Of a stretch of DNA of 6,903 nucleotides, positions 1 through 6,852 are shown one piece after another. The notes below the pieces were generated by a model. That model made no database searches. It had not been told where the DNA came from and worked only from the letters and a program-made list of their open reading frames with translations. Source of the DNA: Pseudomonadales bacterium (GTDB taxonomy: Bacteria > Pseudomonadota > Gammaproteobacteria > Pseudomonadales > Pseudohongiellaceae); assembly GCA_031277435.1 (NCBI GenBank), contig JAITMI010000291.1:1-6903 (forward strand), in the 5' to 3' direction. A program made the position numbers and the translations under genes. Positions within the stretch are counted from its first letter, which is position 1; every line of letters starts with the position of its first letter.

Positions 1-2322
1 CGCCTTGGGTGAGGCTGGCCACCATGTTGAACGAGGTCCAGGTATAGGTGCGGCCCGCGCCGCTGGTGAGGTTGCCGTTGGCGTCGTCTGCGAAGGTGGG
101 ATTGGTAAGGCCGTGTACCACGCCGCTGATGCTGCTTACCGCGTAAGGTTTCGCCGCGCCCGCGCCCGGATAGGAATACGTATTGAGCGTGGTCGCGCCC
201 AGGCGGGTTTTGCTGATGATGTTACCCGCCGCGTTGTAATTCACTTGCCGCGTGATGCCGCCAGCGGCGGCGGTTTTCAGGCGGTTCAAGGCGTCGTAGG
301 TGAAGGTTTCCGTCAAGGCTTGCGTGGTGTCGCCACGGCTGGTGAGGTTGCCCAAGGTGTCGTAGGCAAAGCTCATATTCGCTACGCTGCTGGGCGTGGT
401 GGAAGGTCCAGAGGTGAGCGCCGTCATGCGCCCGGTTTGCGCATTGAACGTGCGGTTTACTATTAGTCCGCCCACCAATGCGGCTTGGGTGTACTGGCCT
501 TCGGCGTTACGGGTATTGGCGGTCCATAATGCCGTGCCGCTCGCGTGGTCCTTCAAATACTGGGGATAACGCTGGTTGGCGCTGTATTCGTAACGCGCTA
601 CGAAGCCCGAGGGATATTGTACGGTGTAGAGTCTGCCGTCGGCGTCGTAGCTGTTGGTGAAGGTGGCATCGACGCTGTCCATGCGGATCGTGGTGCTCAG
701 CGGGCGGCCATAGGTATCGTAAGTATGGCTGCGGCGGTTGCCGGCGTTGGTTTCCATTTGCGCCAGTTGGCCGATGCCTTTGGCGGCGCTGTCGTAGGTG
801 AAGGTGCTGGTGAGGCCCGGTTCCACTCGCTGCGTCATGCGGCCCAGTTTGTCGTAGGTGAGCGTGGTGATCTGGCCCTTGGCGTCGGTTTGTTGTTTGA
901 GTTGATCCAGCACTGTGTATTGATAGTTCCAGGTACCGAGGCTGGGGTCTTGGCTTTGCGTGACGCGGCCACGCACATCCAGCACGTAGGTGCTAAGGTT
1001 ACCCGCCGGGTCTTTGGTCTGCCGTAGATCACCGGCGGCGGTGTAGAGGTATTCGGTAACGCCGGCCAGCGCATCGGTAACGCGGTAGATTTGCATCTGC
1101 GCGTTGCGCAGCGTGGTGGTGGTTTGGCTTTTGGCGTTGGTGGTGGAGGTGGTCAGGCCGTTGTAGGCATAAGTGGTATGGCTGCCGTCGGGGAGTTGTT
1201 CATCGATCACCCGCCCCAGATTATCAGTGGTATACGTGACCCATTGCGGCGTGCCACCACTGAGGAAATAGGGGCGGCTGACGCGGCGCAGGTTGCCGCG
1301 CACTTCATATTCATACGCCGTGCGTATCCAGGCGCCGCCCACGCCTTGCACGTCCTCGGCGAGGATGCGGCCCAATTTGTCGTAATACGCGCGCGTCGCC
1401 GGGCCGCTTTGCACGCTGCCGCCCGCGCGTTTTGGTGTACTGGTGACTTCTCCCGCGCCATTGGCGGGGCAAGCCGCCGTGCCACCGGCCACGCCGGAAC
1501 AATAGGTATAGGTAAGATCACGCAGGCGGCCATCGGGATCGGTGGCTTTGGTTTGGTGGCCGAAGGCGTCGTATTGATAATTGGTCACCAGGTTGTTGGC
1601 GTTGGTGTACTGCGTCAGCGTTCCCAAGCCGGCGTTGTAGGTAAATTTTTCCAGATGCCCTTGTGCGTTGGTGCTGCTGATGAGGAAGCGGCCTTGCGCG
1701 TCGTAGGTGTTGGTCATGCTGCGTGTCACGATATCGGCGCCCGAGATCGTGGTGCTGGTGATATTGCCAAAACCGTCCCGTACATAATCGGTAGTCAATT
1801 GCAGCGCCGTGTTGCCGGGTTCGATCTGCTCGCGAGTCAAAAGCCCCGTGGTGGCGTTATATTGGAACGCGGATTTGCGTGTGACGCTGGTGGCGCCCGA
1901 TAACGCATGGACCGTGGTGGCGGAGGTCAAGCGCCCCAGCAGCCAACTGGTGGAAGAAACGGTATTGGTGTAGACATTGGTGGTGGTTTGCGTATCCCCG
2001 CCCGAGCCGTTGACGGTAATGGTGAGTGGATTGCCATAGGCGTCGTAAGTATAGGATGTCGTGGTGGTAGGCAGCGCGGCGCCGTTCAAATCCTTCAAGG
2101 CCACGGCTTTTTGCGTCAGTTTCACGAAACGGCGCTGTCCGTCGCCGCTCGTCAAACTATCGGCGGCATAGGTGTAGGTGCTGGAATTCAACACCACGCT
2201 GCCGCTGGTTTGTGTTTGCGTGGCAATTTGACCGATATAGGGATAATCCTGCCGGTAGTTGGTGACGGTGGAAATACCCGTGGCCTGATCCTTGACGGTT
2301 ACCTTGGCAAAGCCGAGGAAGC
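1..2322 (-). CDS. RHS/YD-repeat half of the SpvB-RHS giant protein, partial, frameshifted from its 5' half
   Basis: This is the downstream (RHS) half of the large gene. I translated the frame codon by codon from 2320 to 2 and found no stop in about 773 codons; it runs off the left edge. It begins with the conserved motif (G)FLGFAKVTVKDQATG, then NYRQDYPYIGQ, typical of the start of the RHS part of SpvB-RHS proteins. After that come about twenty YD-type repeats, for example YDAYGNPLT, YDAQGRFL, YQYDAFGHQTKATDPDGR, YDKLGRMTQ, YDADGRLYTV, YDTLGNLTS, YDALNRLK and YNAAGNIIS. The last visible residues, YTWTSFNMVASLTQG, are typical of the stretch shortly before the RHS core. In known Tc and RHS proteins such repeats form a hollow beta shell around a C-terminal toxin tip; that tip is outside this window. 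It has no start of its own: in this frame a stop lies at 2366-2368, the first GTG is at 2195-2197 and the first ATG at 1715-1717, with no gap from the upstream ORF. It is therefore read as the continuation of the 4695-2299 gene after a frameshift. Confidence 0.88.
2..2090 (-). repeat. RHS/YD repeat tract (about twenty units)
   Basis: Successive units of about 20 residues follow the pattern Y-D-x-x-G-R/N-L-x-x-x-x-D-x-x-G-x-x-x. Clear units include YDAYGNPLT, VRDGFGNIT, YDAQGRFL, YDAFGHQTKATDPDGR, YDKLGRIL, TDNLGRVIDEQLPDG, YTAAGDLRQTKDPAGN, LDVRGRVTQSQDP, YDKLGRMT, YDTYGRPL, YDADGRLY, YDTLGNLT, YDALNRLK and YNAAGNII. On the given strand this shows as recurring gtcgtaggt (encoding T-Y-D). No long exact DNA repeats were noticed, so the units are old and diverged. 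Confidence 0.85.
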
Positions 2323-4695
2323 CCCGCGGCCTTGCTGATGCAAACGCGCGCCGGCATAGCTGTAGTCATAAATGCGCGTGCCGCCGATGCCGTTGGGGAA
2401 CTGCACCTGCGCCACCAGCCGCTGCGGCCCGGTCAACTCCATTTCCGGGTAAGCCGCCGTGGTGCCTTTGACGTAGAAAGTGGGGTTGGCGTTAAGGCGG
2501 TTGTAGCTGATCGTGGTAAGGGAGCCAAGGCCGTCGCTGATCGAGGTGATCAGCATGGGCTGATAAGTAGTAATGTACTCGACGTTCTTGTTACTGGTGG
2601 CGGTTGGTTTGTATATCCACAAATCCGCCACGCCATCGCCGTTGAAGTCATCGACCGTGGCGACGTTATTGCCCGTTGGGTTGGCAATGCTGGCTGAACT
2701 GAGGAAGCCGGCGCCGGTTGACAGGTAAATTTGATGCGGCGTGGTGGGGCCATAACCGCCGCCAATGGTACTGGCCGCGATCAAGGCCAGGTCCATGCGG
2801 CCATCGCCGTTGAAATCTCCGGCGTTTACTTGGTATTTCGCCCAGCCCGTTGGGCCGGCGTAGCCGCTATCGAGAAAACCATTGCCAGTAGCCAGCAGCA
2901 GCCGGGTGTTATTGGTATTGTGTACCGCCAACGCATCCGTCATGCCGTCGCCGTTGTAATCACCCAGAATCAGCTTGTATCCCTGGCTCGCCCAGTTGGT
3001 GATATTGGCGGTTGCTTGCGCGGGATTGCAGGTATATTGAATGCGATTGACGGCGCCCTGCGCCATGCCATCCATGCAGCCATTGCCATCAAAATCGCCC
3101 AGCATGATTACGGAGGTATTGGCGAACACATCAGGGATTGTGCCGCCGTCAATGAAGCTGCCATCGCCATTGCCGATATAGACGGTGGCGCCGTTGGGCG
3201 AAGGACGCAGCACCACTTGATCGTCGCGGCCATCGCCATTCAGATCACCAAAGGGCAAGGCATTGTTGTGCGCGCCAGCGAAACCGGGTTTGGCGATATT
3301 GAGATTGCCGTTTTTGTCGTTGACGCTGCTGGAAACCCGGTAAGGTCCATTGGTATAGGTCTGCGAGGTGTAGATATCCGTATAGGTGGAAGTGTCGTTG
3401 ATCAACACGTCGGTGTAACCGTCGGCGTTGAAATCCAATGGATGCAGGTCCATCCAATACTCGCTCAAGATGACATCCGGTTGCATGAACAACGGCGGTA
3501 CTTGATGCGCCACCGTCTTGGTGACCAACTGCCAATTATCAGGGCTGGTGCTCAACCAGTAAGGGTTGTATTCGGGGTTCGTGGAACCGCCCCATAGAAC
3601 GGTTGGCATAAAATCCGGCAGGCCGTCGCCATTGAAGTCCGCCACGGTCTGCCCGGAAGGGTGCAGCGTCGCTGGCCGGCTGCTATTGGTTGTGAAGGTG
3701 ATGGGATCGTTGACCGCGGGCCAGCCAAAGGTGGTGACGGCTGGCAGGCAATTGGTAGCGGTTTCGGCGCATAGCTTGACGCTCTGCAAACGTGAAGGCC
3801 GCACGCTACTGCCTGGCAGATACGTCAACTGGTATTCGTTTATTTGCGTACTACCGGCGAAAGTCTTGACCTTGCTCAAAAGCTGCGTGCTTCTGCTCAC
3901 TTCACCTGCTGCCTGATAATGCGAAAAAGTATCGCTGCGCGCGATATATTCGAAGCGTACCGAGTTATACGGCGCCAGCGTTGGCGTACCCTCATGGCCG
4001 GTGTAATCGACTCGCAAGGGGCGCACCTCGCCATCAAGCGCGCTGTTTTGATAAGAGACGCTCATGTAGTTGCCCGCCGCGTCGCTGATCTTGTTGGCGA
4101 ACCATGCGCGTACCGTGGTGGTGGAGGCGGCATAGCGCATTAACCGCGAATCGGTGGTATTGCCAAATTCCAGTATTTCGCCCGACTTGGTCCAGACCTT
4201 GAACCACTGCGGCCCGGTCCCCGCCGTGCCATAGGAGATGACGCGGGTGAATGATTCGAGCTCCGTGCGGTATTCCGTGTTGTTGGCGCCATAAGTGCCC
4301 GTGATGGCGACCAGACGTTCACCATTGAGACAAAAACGATCGGTCGCGGTGAAGGTAACGCTGCCCTTGATGCCATCCTGCGCAACGGTCCTGGGGCAAC
4401 GCTGAATCACCGGCAAGCCCGCTAATTGCCAGCCCAAACCCAACAGGCCATTACCCTGCTCGCTCGAATAGCTCAAGGCCAGCTCTGGCACCATGCCCGC
4501 CGTGCCTGGCGGCACGCTGATGGGAATCGTATAGGTTGCGGCGCCGCTATTACTCACCTCGAAAGCGCCTGGGACGTTCATCAAGGGCGCTTCGGCGCGA
4601 AGGCCCACGGCCAGTAAACCCGCCACCAAGGCGGCGCTTGTCAGCACGGTTTTGCTGAATAGCCGCCCCGCACTCGGATACCAAGTCTTGTTCAT
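2299..4695 (-). CDS. SpvB / FG-GAP (TcB-like) N-terminal half of an SpvB-RHS giant exported protein; ends at a frameshift
   Basis: A 798-codon ORF. The ATG at 4693-4695 is preceded by AGGG with a 7-base spacer. Residues 1-36 form a Sec signal peptide (basic N-region, hydrophobic TVLTSAALVAGLLAVGL, likely cut after AEA). From about residue 41 comes an SpvB-family domain (VPGAFEVSNSGAATYTIPI, then LSYSSEQGNGLLGLGW), to about residue 330. Seven FG-GAP/VCBS calcium-loop motifs start near residues 353, 421, 484, 534, 579, 627 and 683 (DFNGDGLPD, DFNADGYTD, DLNGDGRDD, DFDGNGCMD, DYNGDGMTD, DFNGDGRMD, DFNGDGVAD), as expected of a beta-propeller. Residues about 710-791 (LITSISDGLGSLTTISYNRL; RIYDYSYAGARLHQQGRG) resemble the TcdB middle/N region. 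After residue 791 only seven out-of-frame residues follow before TAA; the conserved continuation GFLGF lies in another frame. In Tc toxins this architecture belongs to the B subunit of the BC cocoon. Here it was evidently fused to the RHS part, giving more than 1,560 residues in the window. Family assignment is secure; toxin function is inference. Confidence 0.93.
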   Translation of the reverse strand: MNKTWYPSAGRLFSKTVLTSAALVAGLLAVGLRAEAPLMNVPGAFEVSNSGAATYTIPISVPPGTAGMVPELALSYSSEQGNGLLGLGWQLAGLPVIQRCPRTVAQDGIKGSVTFTATDRFCLNGERLVAITGTYGANNTEYRTELESFTRVISYGTAGTGPQWFKVWTKSGEILEFGNTTDSRLMRYAASTTTVRAWFANKISDAAGNYMSVSYQNSALDGEVRPLRVDYTGHEGTPTLAPYNSVRFEYIARSDTFSHYQAAGEVSRSTQLLSKVKTFAGSTQINEYQLTYLPGSSVRPSRLQSVKLCAETATNCLPAVTTFGWPAVNDPITFTTNSSRPATLHPSGQTVADFNGDGLPDFMPTVLWGGSTNPEYNPYWLSTSPDNWQLVTKTVAHQVPPLFMQPDVILSEYWMDLHPLDFNADGYTDVLINDTSTYTDIYTSQTYTNGPYRVSSSVNDKNGNLNIAKPGFAGAHNNALPFGDLNGDGRDDQVVLRPSPNGATVYIGNGDGSFIDGGTIPDVFANTSVIMLGDFDGNGCMDGMAQGAVNRIQYTCNPAQATANITNWASQGYKLILGDYNGDGMTDALAVHNTNNTRLLLATGNGFLDSGYAGPTGWAKYQVNAGDFNGDGRMDLALIAASTIGGGYGPTTPHQIYLSTGAGFLSSASIANPTGNNVATVDDFNGDGVADLWIYKPTATSNKNVEYITTYQPMLITSISDGLGSLTTISYNRLNANPTFYVKGTTAAYPEMELTGPQRLVAQVQFPNGIGGTRIYDYSYAGARLHQQGRGASSALPR
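2322..2325 (-). other. Frameshift site in the SpvB-RHS gene (G run)
   Basis: On the coding strand the sequence reads GGC CGC GGGG C TTC CTC GGC. The family motif GRGFLGF needs GGC CGC GGC TTC CTC GGC, so the run has four Gs where two would keep the frame. This is a net +2 insertion, equivalent to a -1 shift that would give GRGGFLGF. Upstream the gene uses the frame that ends at 2299; downstream it uses the frame that is open to position 2. The mismatch can be seen directly. Whether it is a mutation, a sequence error or a recoding site is undecided. No classical X XXY YYZ slippery heptamer is present. Confidence 0.85.
2647..3639 (-). repeat. Seven FG-GAP/VCBS calcium-loop repeats (protein-level, diverged at DNA level)
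   Basis: Seven D-x-N/D-x-D/N-G-x-x-D loops are encoded with first Asp codons at about 3637, 3433, 3244, 3094, 2959, 2815 and 2647. Spacing is 45 to 68 residues. The DNA core resembling gccgtcgccattgaaatc recurs with variations on the given strand. The motif at 3094 departs most (DFDGNGCMD, Asn at position 5 and a Cys). Seven blades or half-blades fit a beta-propeller like that of TcB-type proteins. Confidence 0.85.
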
Positions 4696-4702
4696 AAGCC
4701 GA

Positions 4703-4706
4703 CCCT
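4703..4706 (-). promoter_or_regulatory. Ribosome binding site of the SpvB-RHS gene
   Basis: AGGG on the minus strand sits 7 bases before the ATG at 4693-4695. This spacing supports that start, as does the signal peptide that follows immediately. The 62-bp gap (4696-4757) also has an A/T-rich run at 4724-4738, but no convincing promoter or terminator, so readthrough from the upstream gene is likely. Confidence 0.55.
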
Positions 4707-4757
4707 GTCCGTTTTCATCACAGTTATTATTTTTTCTTCACGTTCGCGGAATCGCCA

Positions 4758-5864
4758 TTACCAGTGCAACTCAAGCGCGCGTACCGTTTGCGTGCCGTCG
4801 TCCAAGGCCGCGCCTATCACCTGGACATAACCCGGCACGGCGCCGATGTCAGCGAAGCTCGCGGGGCGGATCACCGTGGCATCCAGCAAGGGTGAAAACT
4901 TCAGCGTCAGTTCACGCTCACCCTGTTTCATGCGCAATTCACCGCCCCGCTCTGGCTGCGCGCTCAACATTTGCAACAACCCGGAGACGGGCACGCCCGC
5001 ATCAAGCGCGGCAGTGCCGGGCGCAACGGCAAGTGGCTGGTCTTGTCGCGGATCGCGATACGCGAATACACGTACCGCTTCCAGTACGCCCGCGGCATCG
5101 CGTTGAGTCGCCACGCTGATTGCATCCCCCGCTTCCAATGCGGACATGGGCACCACCGTATGCCGGGTAATCGTGTAATCCTCGCTGAAATAGTAGGTGA
5201 GGTACTGACCGCTCGGGGTTTGCAGTACCAGGCCGGTGTCATCAAAGGCATAGACCAGCCCCCGCATTACACTCAATGCCTGGCTAGACCTTGCGGGAGG
5301 CCGCGGCAAAACCCCATCCGGCGGTTCGGGGGCAATCACTGGCGGTGTGGAACCCTCGTTCACGCAGGAGGAGCCGTCCGCGCTGAGGCATACCAAGGTA
5401 GCGGCGTTGTTATCCTCTTGTTCCACATCTTGTTTCACATCGCCGGCATCGCTGAGTTCTTCATCCGCGAGCGCTTCATTCAAGGTTCCAATCCATGGAT
5501 TGCAAGCACTGCCAAAACCGCCATCAAGCCCCCAGGCTTCCGGGTAAGCGATACTGGCGTAACCGCTGACCGTGTATTGTCCAGCGGCGGGTATGGGCGC
5601 AACATGCAAGGCGCTACCGCCTTGTCCGAGCGGATAGCTTGCTTCCTTGTCAAAAGTGGCCGCGCCTTCCACCAGGGTATACATTTCCAAGTTCGTGTCG
5701 GCGAACCAGACATCGAAATCATCCCAGAACACTTCATGCCGCACCGCGTCCACGCCGCTTTGCGGCAAGGCTTCACCGCTGCACATCGACACGATGGCGA
5801 ACGACGGCGAGGTCAACACGAGCAGAAAAACGCCACACAATGCACGAGTCAAACGCTGGAGCAT
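4758..5864 (-). CDS. Exported protein with two tandem DUF5666-like domains
   Basis: A 368-residue protein. I chose the ATG at 5862-5864 because it gives a compact signal peptide (MLQRLTRALC, then GVFLLVLTSPSFA, likely cut after residue 23) and has a GGGA 9 bases upstream. A TTG at 5889-5891 would add nine residues but lacks a ribosome site. Residues 24-130 are an unrecognised aromatic-rich domain (VFWDDFDVWFADTNLEMYTL; ACNPWIGTLNE). Residues 131-195 form an acidic, then proline-rich linker containing CLSADGSSC. Residues 199-270 (RGLVYAFDDTGLVLQTPSGQ ... LEAGDAISVATQRDAAGVLEAVRVF) and 292-367 (VSGLLQML ... VPGYVQVIGAALDDGTQTVRALELHW) look like two tandem DUF5666-type OB-like beta domains; that family has no known function. 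Mature cysteines are 28, 121, 159 and 167, which suits an oxidising compartment. The gene lies 62 bp before the SpvB-RHS gene on the same strand, so co-transcription is likely. A role as a periplasmic or surface partner of the RHS protein is only inferred from context. Confidence 0.85.
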   Translation of the reverse strand: MLQRLTRALCGVFLLVLTSPSFAIVSMCSGEALPQSGVDAVRHEVFWDDFDVWFADTNLEMYTLVEGAATFDKEASYPLGQGGSALHVAPIPAAGQYTVSGYASIAYPEAWGLDGGFGSACNPWIGTLNEALADEELSDAGDVKQDVEQEDNNAATLVCLSADGSSCVNEGSTPPVIAPEPPDGVLPRPPARSSQALSVMRGLVYAFDDTGLVLQTPSGQYLTYYFSEDYTITRHTVVPMSALEAGDAISVATQRDAAGVLEAVRVFAYRDPRQDQPLAVAPGTAALDAGVPVSGLLQMLSAQPERGGELRMKQGERELTLKFSPLLDATVIRPASFADIGAVPGYVQVIGAALDDGTQTVRALELHW

Positions 5865-5909
5865 GAGCCAATATCCCAGGCAAAAATTCAATCGAAAAAG
5901 GTAGCGAAC

Positions 5910-5925
5910 GGCGGATGTTTCCGCC
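5910..5925 (-). other. Small hairpin between the two upstream genes
   Basis: GGCGGA / TCCGCC form a perfect 6-bp stem around a 4-base loop within the 85-bp gap between the 229-residue and 368-residue genes. On the minus strand a TTTTT run follows only about 11 bases after the stem, so it is not a standard terminator. It may be an attenuating or mRNA-stabilising intercistronic structure, or chance. Confidence 0.35.
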
Positions 5926-5949
5926 TTGAATCAAACAGCGTTGAATGCT

Positions 5950-6639
5950 TCAGGAATCAGGTATTTGATCCCGCAAAGTCACCGTTTCCGGCGTATAGGC
6001 GGCAAGGCGCTGAGTGAAACTGGCGCAGCCGTGAGAAAGAATCGCTTGCGCGGCATCCGGCAGTTCGTGCGCGAAGCCGGTCAAATCGAAGCTGGAATAA
6101 CTCAGGTGACGCGCCGCGCCAAGCTCCTGGCGCAAACGCGCGATGACTTCCTGGGTGGCGGGCGAAAGCGCATTGAGCGCCGCCTTGTAATGTGCGTCCA
6201 AGGCATCTTCCCTGGCCACTTTTGCGGCATCGAAGCGTTGCGCAAGTTCTTGAATAGCCAGGGTATTGTCAGCAAAAGCAAGATCATCACAAATGCCGCT
6301 GAGCGCCTCGTGATCCACCGTGATGAAGCCTTGATCGAGAGGCGCCGGCAAGGCCGCGATTGCGGCCACATCATCGGCGTCGAGTCCGTCTTGCAAACCT
6401 GGATCGGCCACAATGGCGCGCAAGGCCAGAAGCGTGAACAGGTTATCCGGGATGGCGCCAGGATCGGTATCGGCGGCGTAGTTACGCGAATACTCCGCAA
6501 GTTTTTGCTGTAGAAATACCGCGTCATACGGCAAATTGGAGAAGATGCCCGCCGTTTGCGCCAGCGCGCCAAATGACGACAAAATCAGGATAAAAAGACT
6601 GCTGGAAAAACTTATCGATCTATGCGCCGACTTCAACAT
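5950..6639 (-). CDS. Exported protein of unknown function (229 aa)
   Basis: I do not recognise a family. The ATG at 6637-6639 is preceded by a strong GGAGG with an 8-base spacer and is preferred to the TTG at 6655-6657, which would place that ribosome site inside the gene. Residues 1-28 are a Sec signal peptide (MLKSAHR, then a hydrophobic SLFILIL core, likely cut after ALA or ALAQ). The mature part is mostly alanine-, leucine- and charge-rich and probably helical (VFLQQKLAEY; LAIQELAQRFDAAKVARED; ATQEVIARLRQELGAARHLS). It has only two cysteines, Cys117 and Cys205, which could form one disulfide. No transmembrane segment beyond the signal and no lipobox are seen, so a periplasmic or secreted location is expected. 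It is the first gene after the promoter region and lies 85 bp before the DUF5666-like gene on the same strand. A role alongside the RHS protein is inferred from position only. Confidence 0.82.
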   Translation of the reverse strand: MLKSAHRSISFSSSLFILILSSFGALAQTAGIFSNLPYDAVFLQQKLAEYSRNYAADTDPGAIPDNLFTLLALRAIVADPGLQDGLDADDVAAIAALPAPLDQGFITVDHEALSGICDDLAFADNTLAIQELAQRFDAAKVAREDALDAHYKAALNALSPATQEVIARLRQELGAARHLSYSSFDLTGFAHELPDAAQAILSHGCASFTQRLAAYTPETVTLRDQIPDS

Positions 6640-6647
6640 GAGTGTGC

Positions 6648-6652
6648 CCTCC
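6648..6652 (-). promoter_or_regulatory. Ribosome binding site that decides the 229-aa gene start
   Basis: GGAGG within TGGGAGGG on the minus strand, 8 bases before the ATG at 6637-6639. It is the best Shine-Dalgarno match in the window and rules in favour of that ATG over the upstream TTG at 6655-6657. Confidence 0.75.
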
Positions 6653-6660
6653 CACAAGGC

Positions 6661-6777
6661 GGGGATATTTGGCGGCTAGTCATGGAGAGTTGTCAAGCGG
6701 GTGCTGAACAATTTTTTTTAGATCATAGGCTGCTTTGGCGGTTCTCTTGCATTGCCGCCGGGTGGATCGCCCATGAC
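6661..6777 (-). promoter_or_regulatory. Candidate promoter region for the three-gene cluster
   Basis: This non-coding spacer lies between the receptor terminator and the 229-residue gene. On the minus strand it holds a perfect TTGACA (-35 consensus, 6691-6696) with an A8 tract about 15 bases upstream (6712-6719) that could act as an UP element. The matching -10 is poor (CCAAAT at an 18-base spacing). A separate -10-like TATGAT lies at 6722-6727 without a good -35. One promoter is likely here, but its exact boxes are uncertain. Confidence 0.35.
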
Positions 6778-6812
6778 AAAAAAACCGTCCGCAAGCCCTG
6801 GCTGGCGGACGG
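6778..6812 (-). terminator. Intrinsic terminator of the TonB-dependent receptor gene
   Basis: On the minus strand CCGTCCGC and GCGGACGG form a perfect 8-bp GC-rich stem around a 12-base loop, followed at once by seven Ts. It starts about 40 bases after the receptor stop codon. It separates the receptor from the three following genes, which therefore probably use their own promoter. Confidence 0.88.
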
Positions 6813-6852
6813 CAAACGCGGGGAGTCAGGAGGGGAGAGGCGCCTGGCTGCC

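Noticed and set aside
1091..1903. 270-codon ORF on the plus strand
   Set aside because: It is opposite the YD repeats; its Gly/Val-rich composition reflects the complement of Thr/Tyr/Asp/Asn codons. The other plus-strand ORFs over 5-1027 and 1907-2338 are rejected for the same reason.
2322..2325. Programmed -1 frameshifting at the G run
   Set aside because: There is no canonical slippery heptamer and a slip from GGG to CGG would pair badly, so mutation or sequence error is more likely; kept only as an open possibility.
2157..2369. 70-codon minus-strand ORF overlapping the frameshift
   Set aside because: It is in the third frame, neither that of the SpvB half nor that of the RHS half, and its protein shows no RHS features.
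2731..3597. 288-codon ORF on the plus strand
   Set aside because: It lies wholly opposite the FG-GAP repeats; its repetitive Ile/Ala/Val text (AIAIKIAQ, AIAIQITKG) is the reverse reading of the calcium-loop codons.
4696..4757. Possible promoter or terminator before the SpvB-RHS gene
   Set aside because: The A/T-rich run at 4724-4738 has no stem next to it and no convincing -35/-10 pair.
5865..5891. TTG-initiated extension of the 368-residue gene
   Set aside because: No Shine-Dalgarno sequence precedes the TTG, and the ATG at 5862-5864 gives a more normal signal peptide.
4971..6017. 348-codon ORF on the plus strand
   Set aside because: It is antisense to two minus-strand genes that have signal peptides, ribosome sites and a recognisable domain. 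Its own protein shows no family motif, and its openness is explained by the codon bias of the opposite strand.
6640..6657. TTG-initiated extension of the 229-residue gene
   Set aside because: The strong GGAGG at 6648-6652 would fall inside the coding region and is ideally placed for the ATG at 6637-6639.
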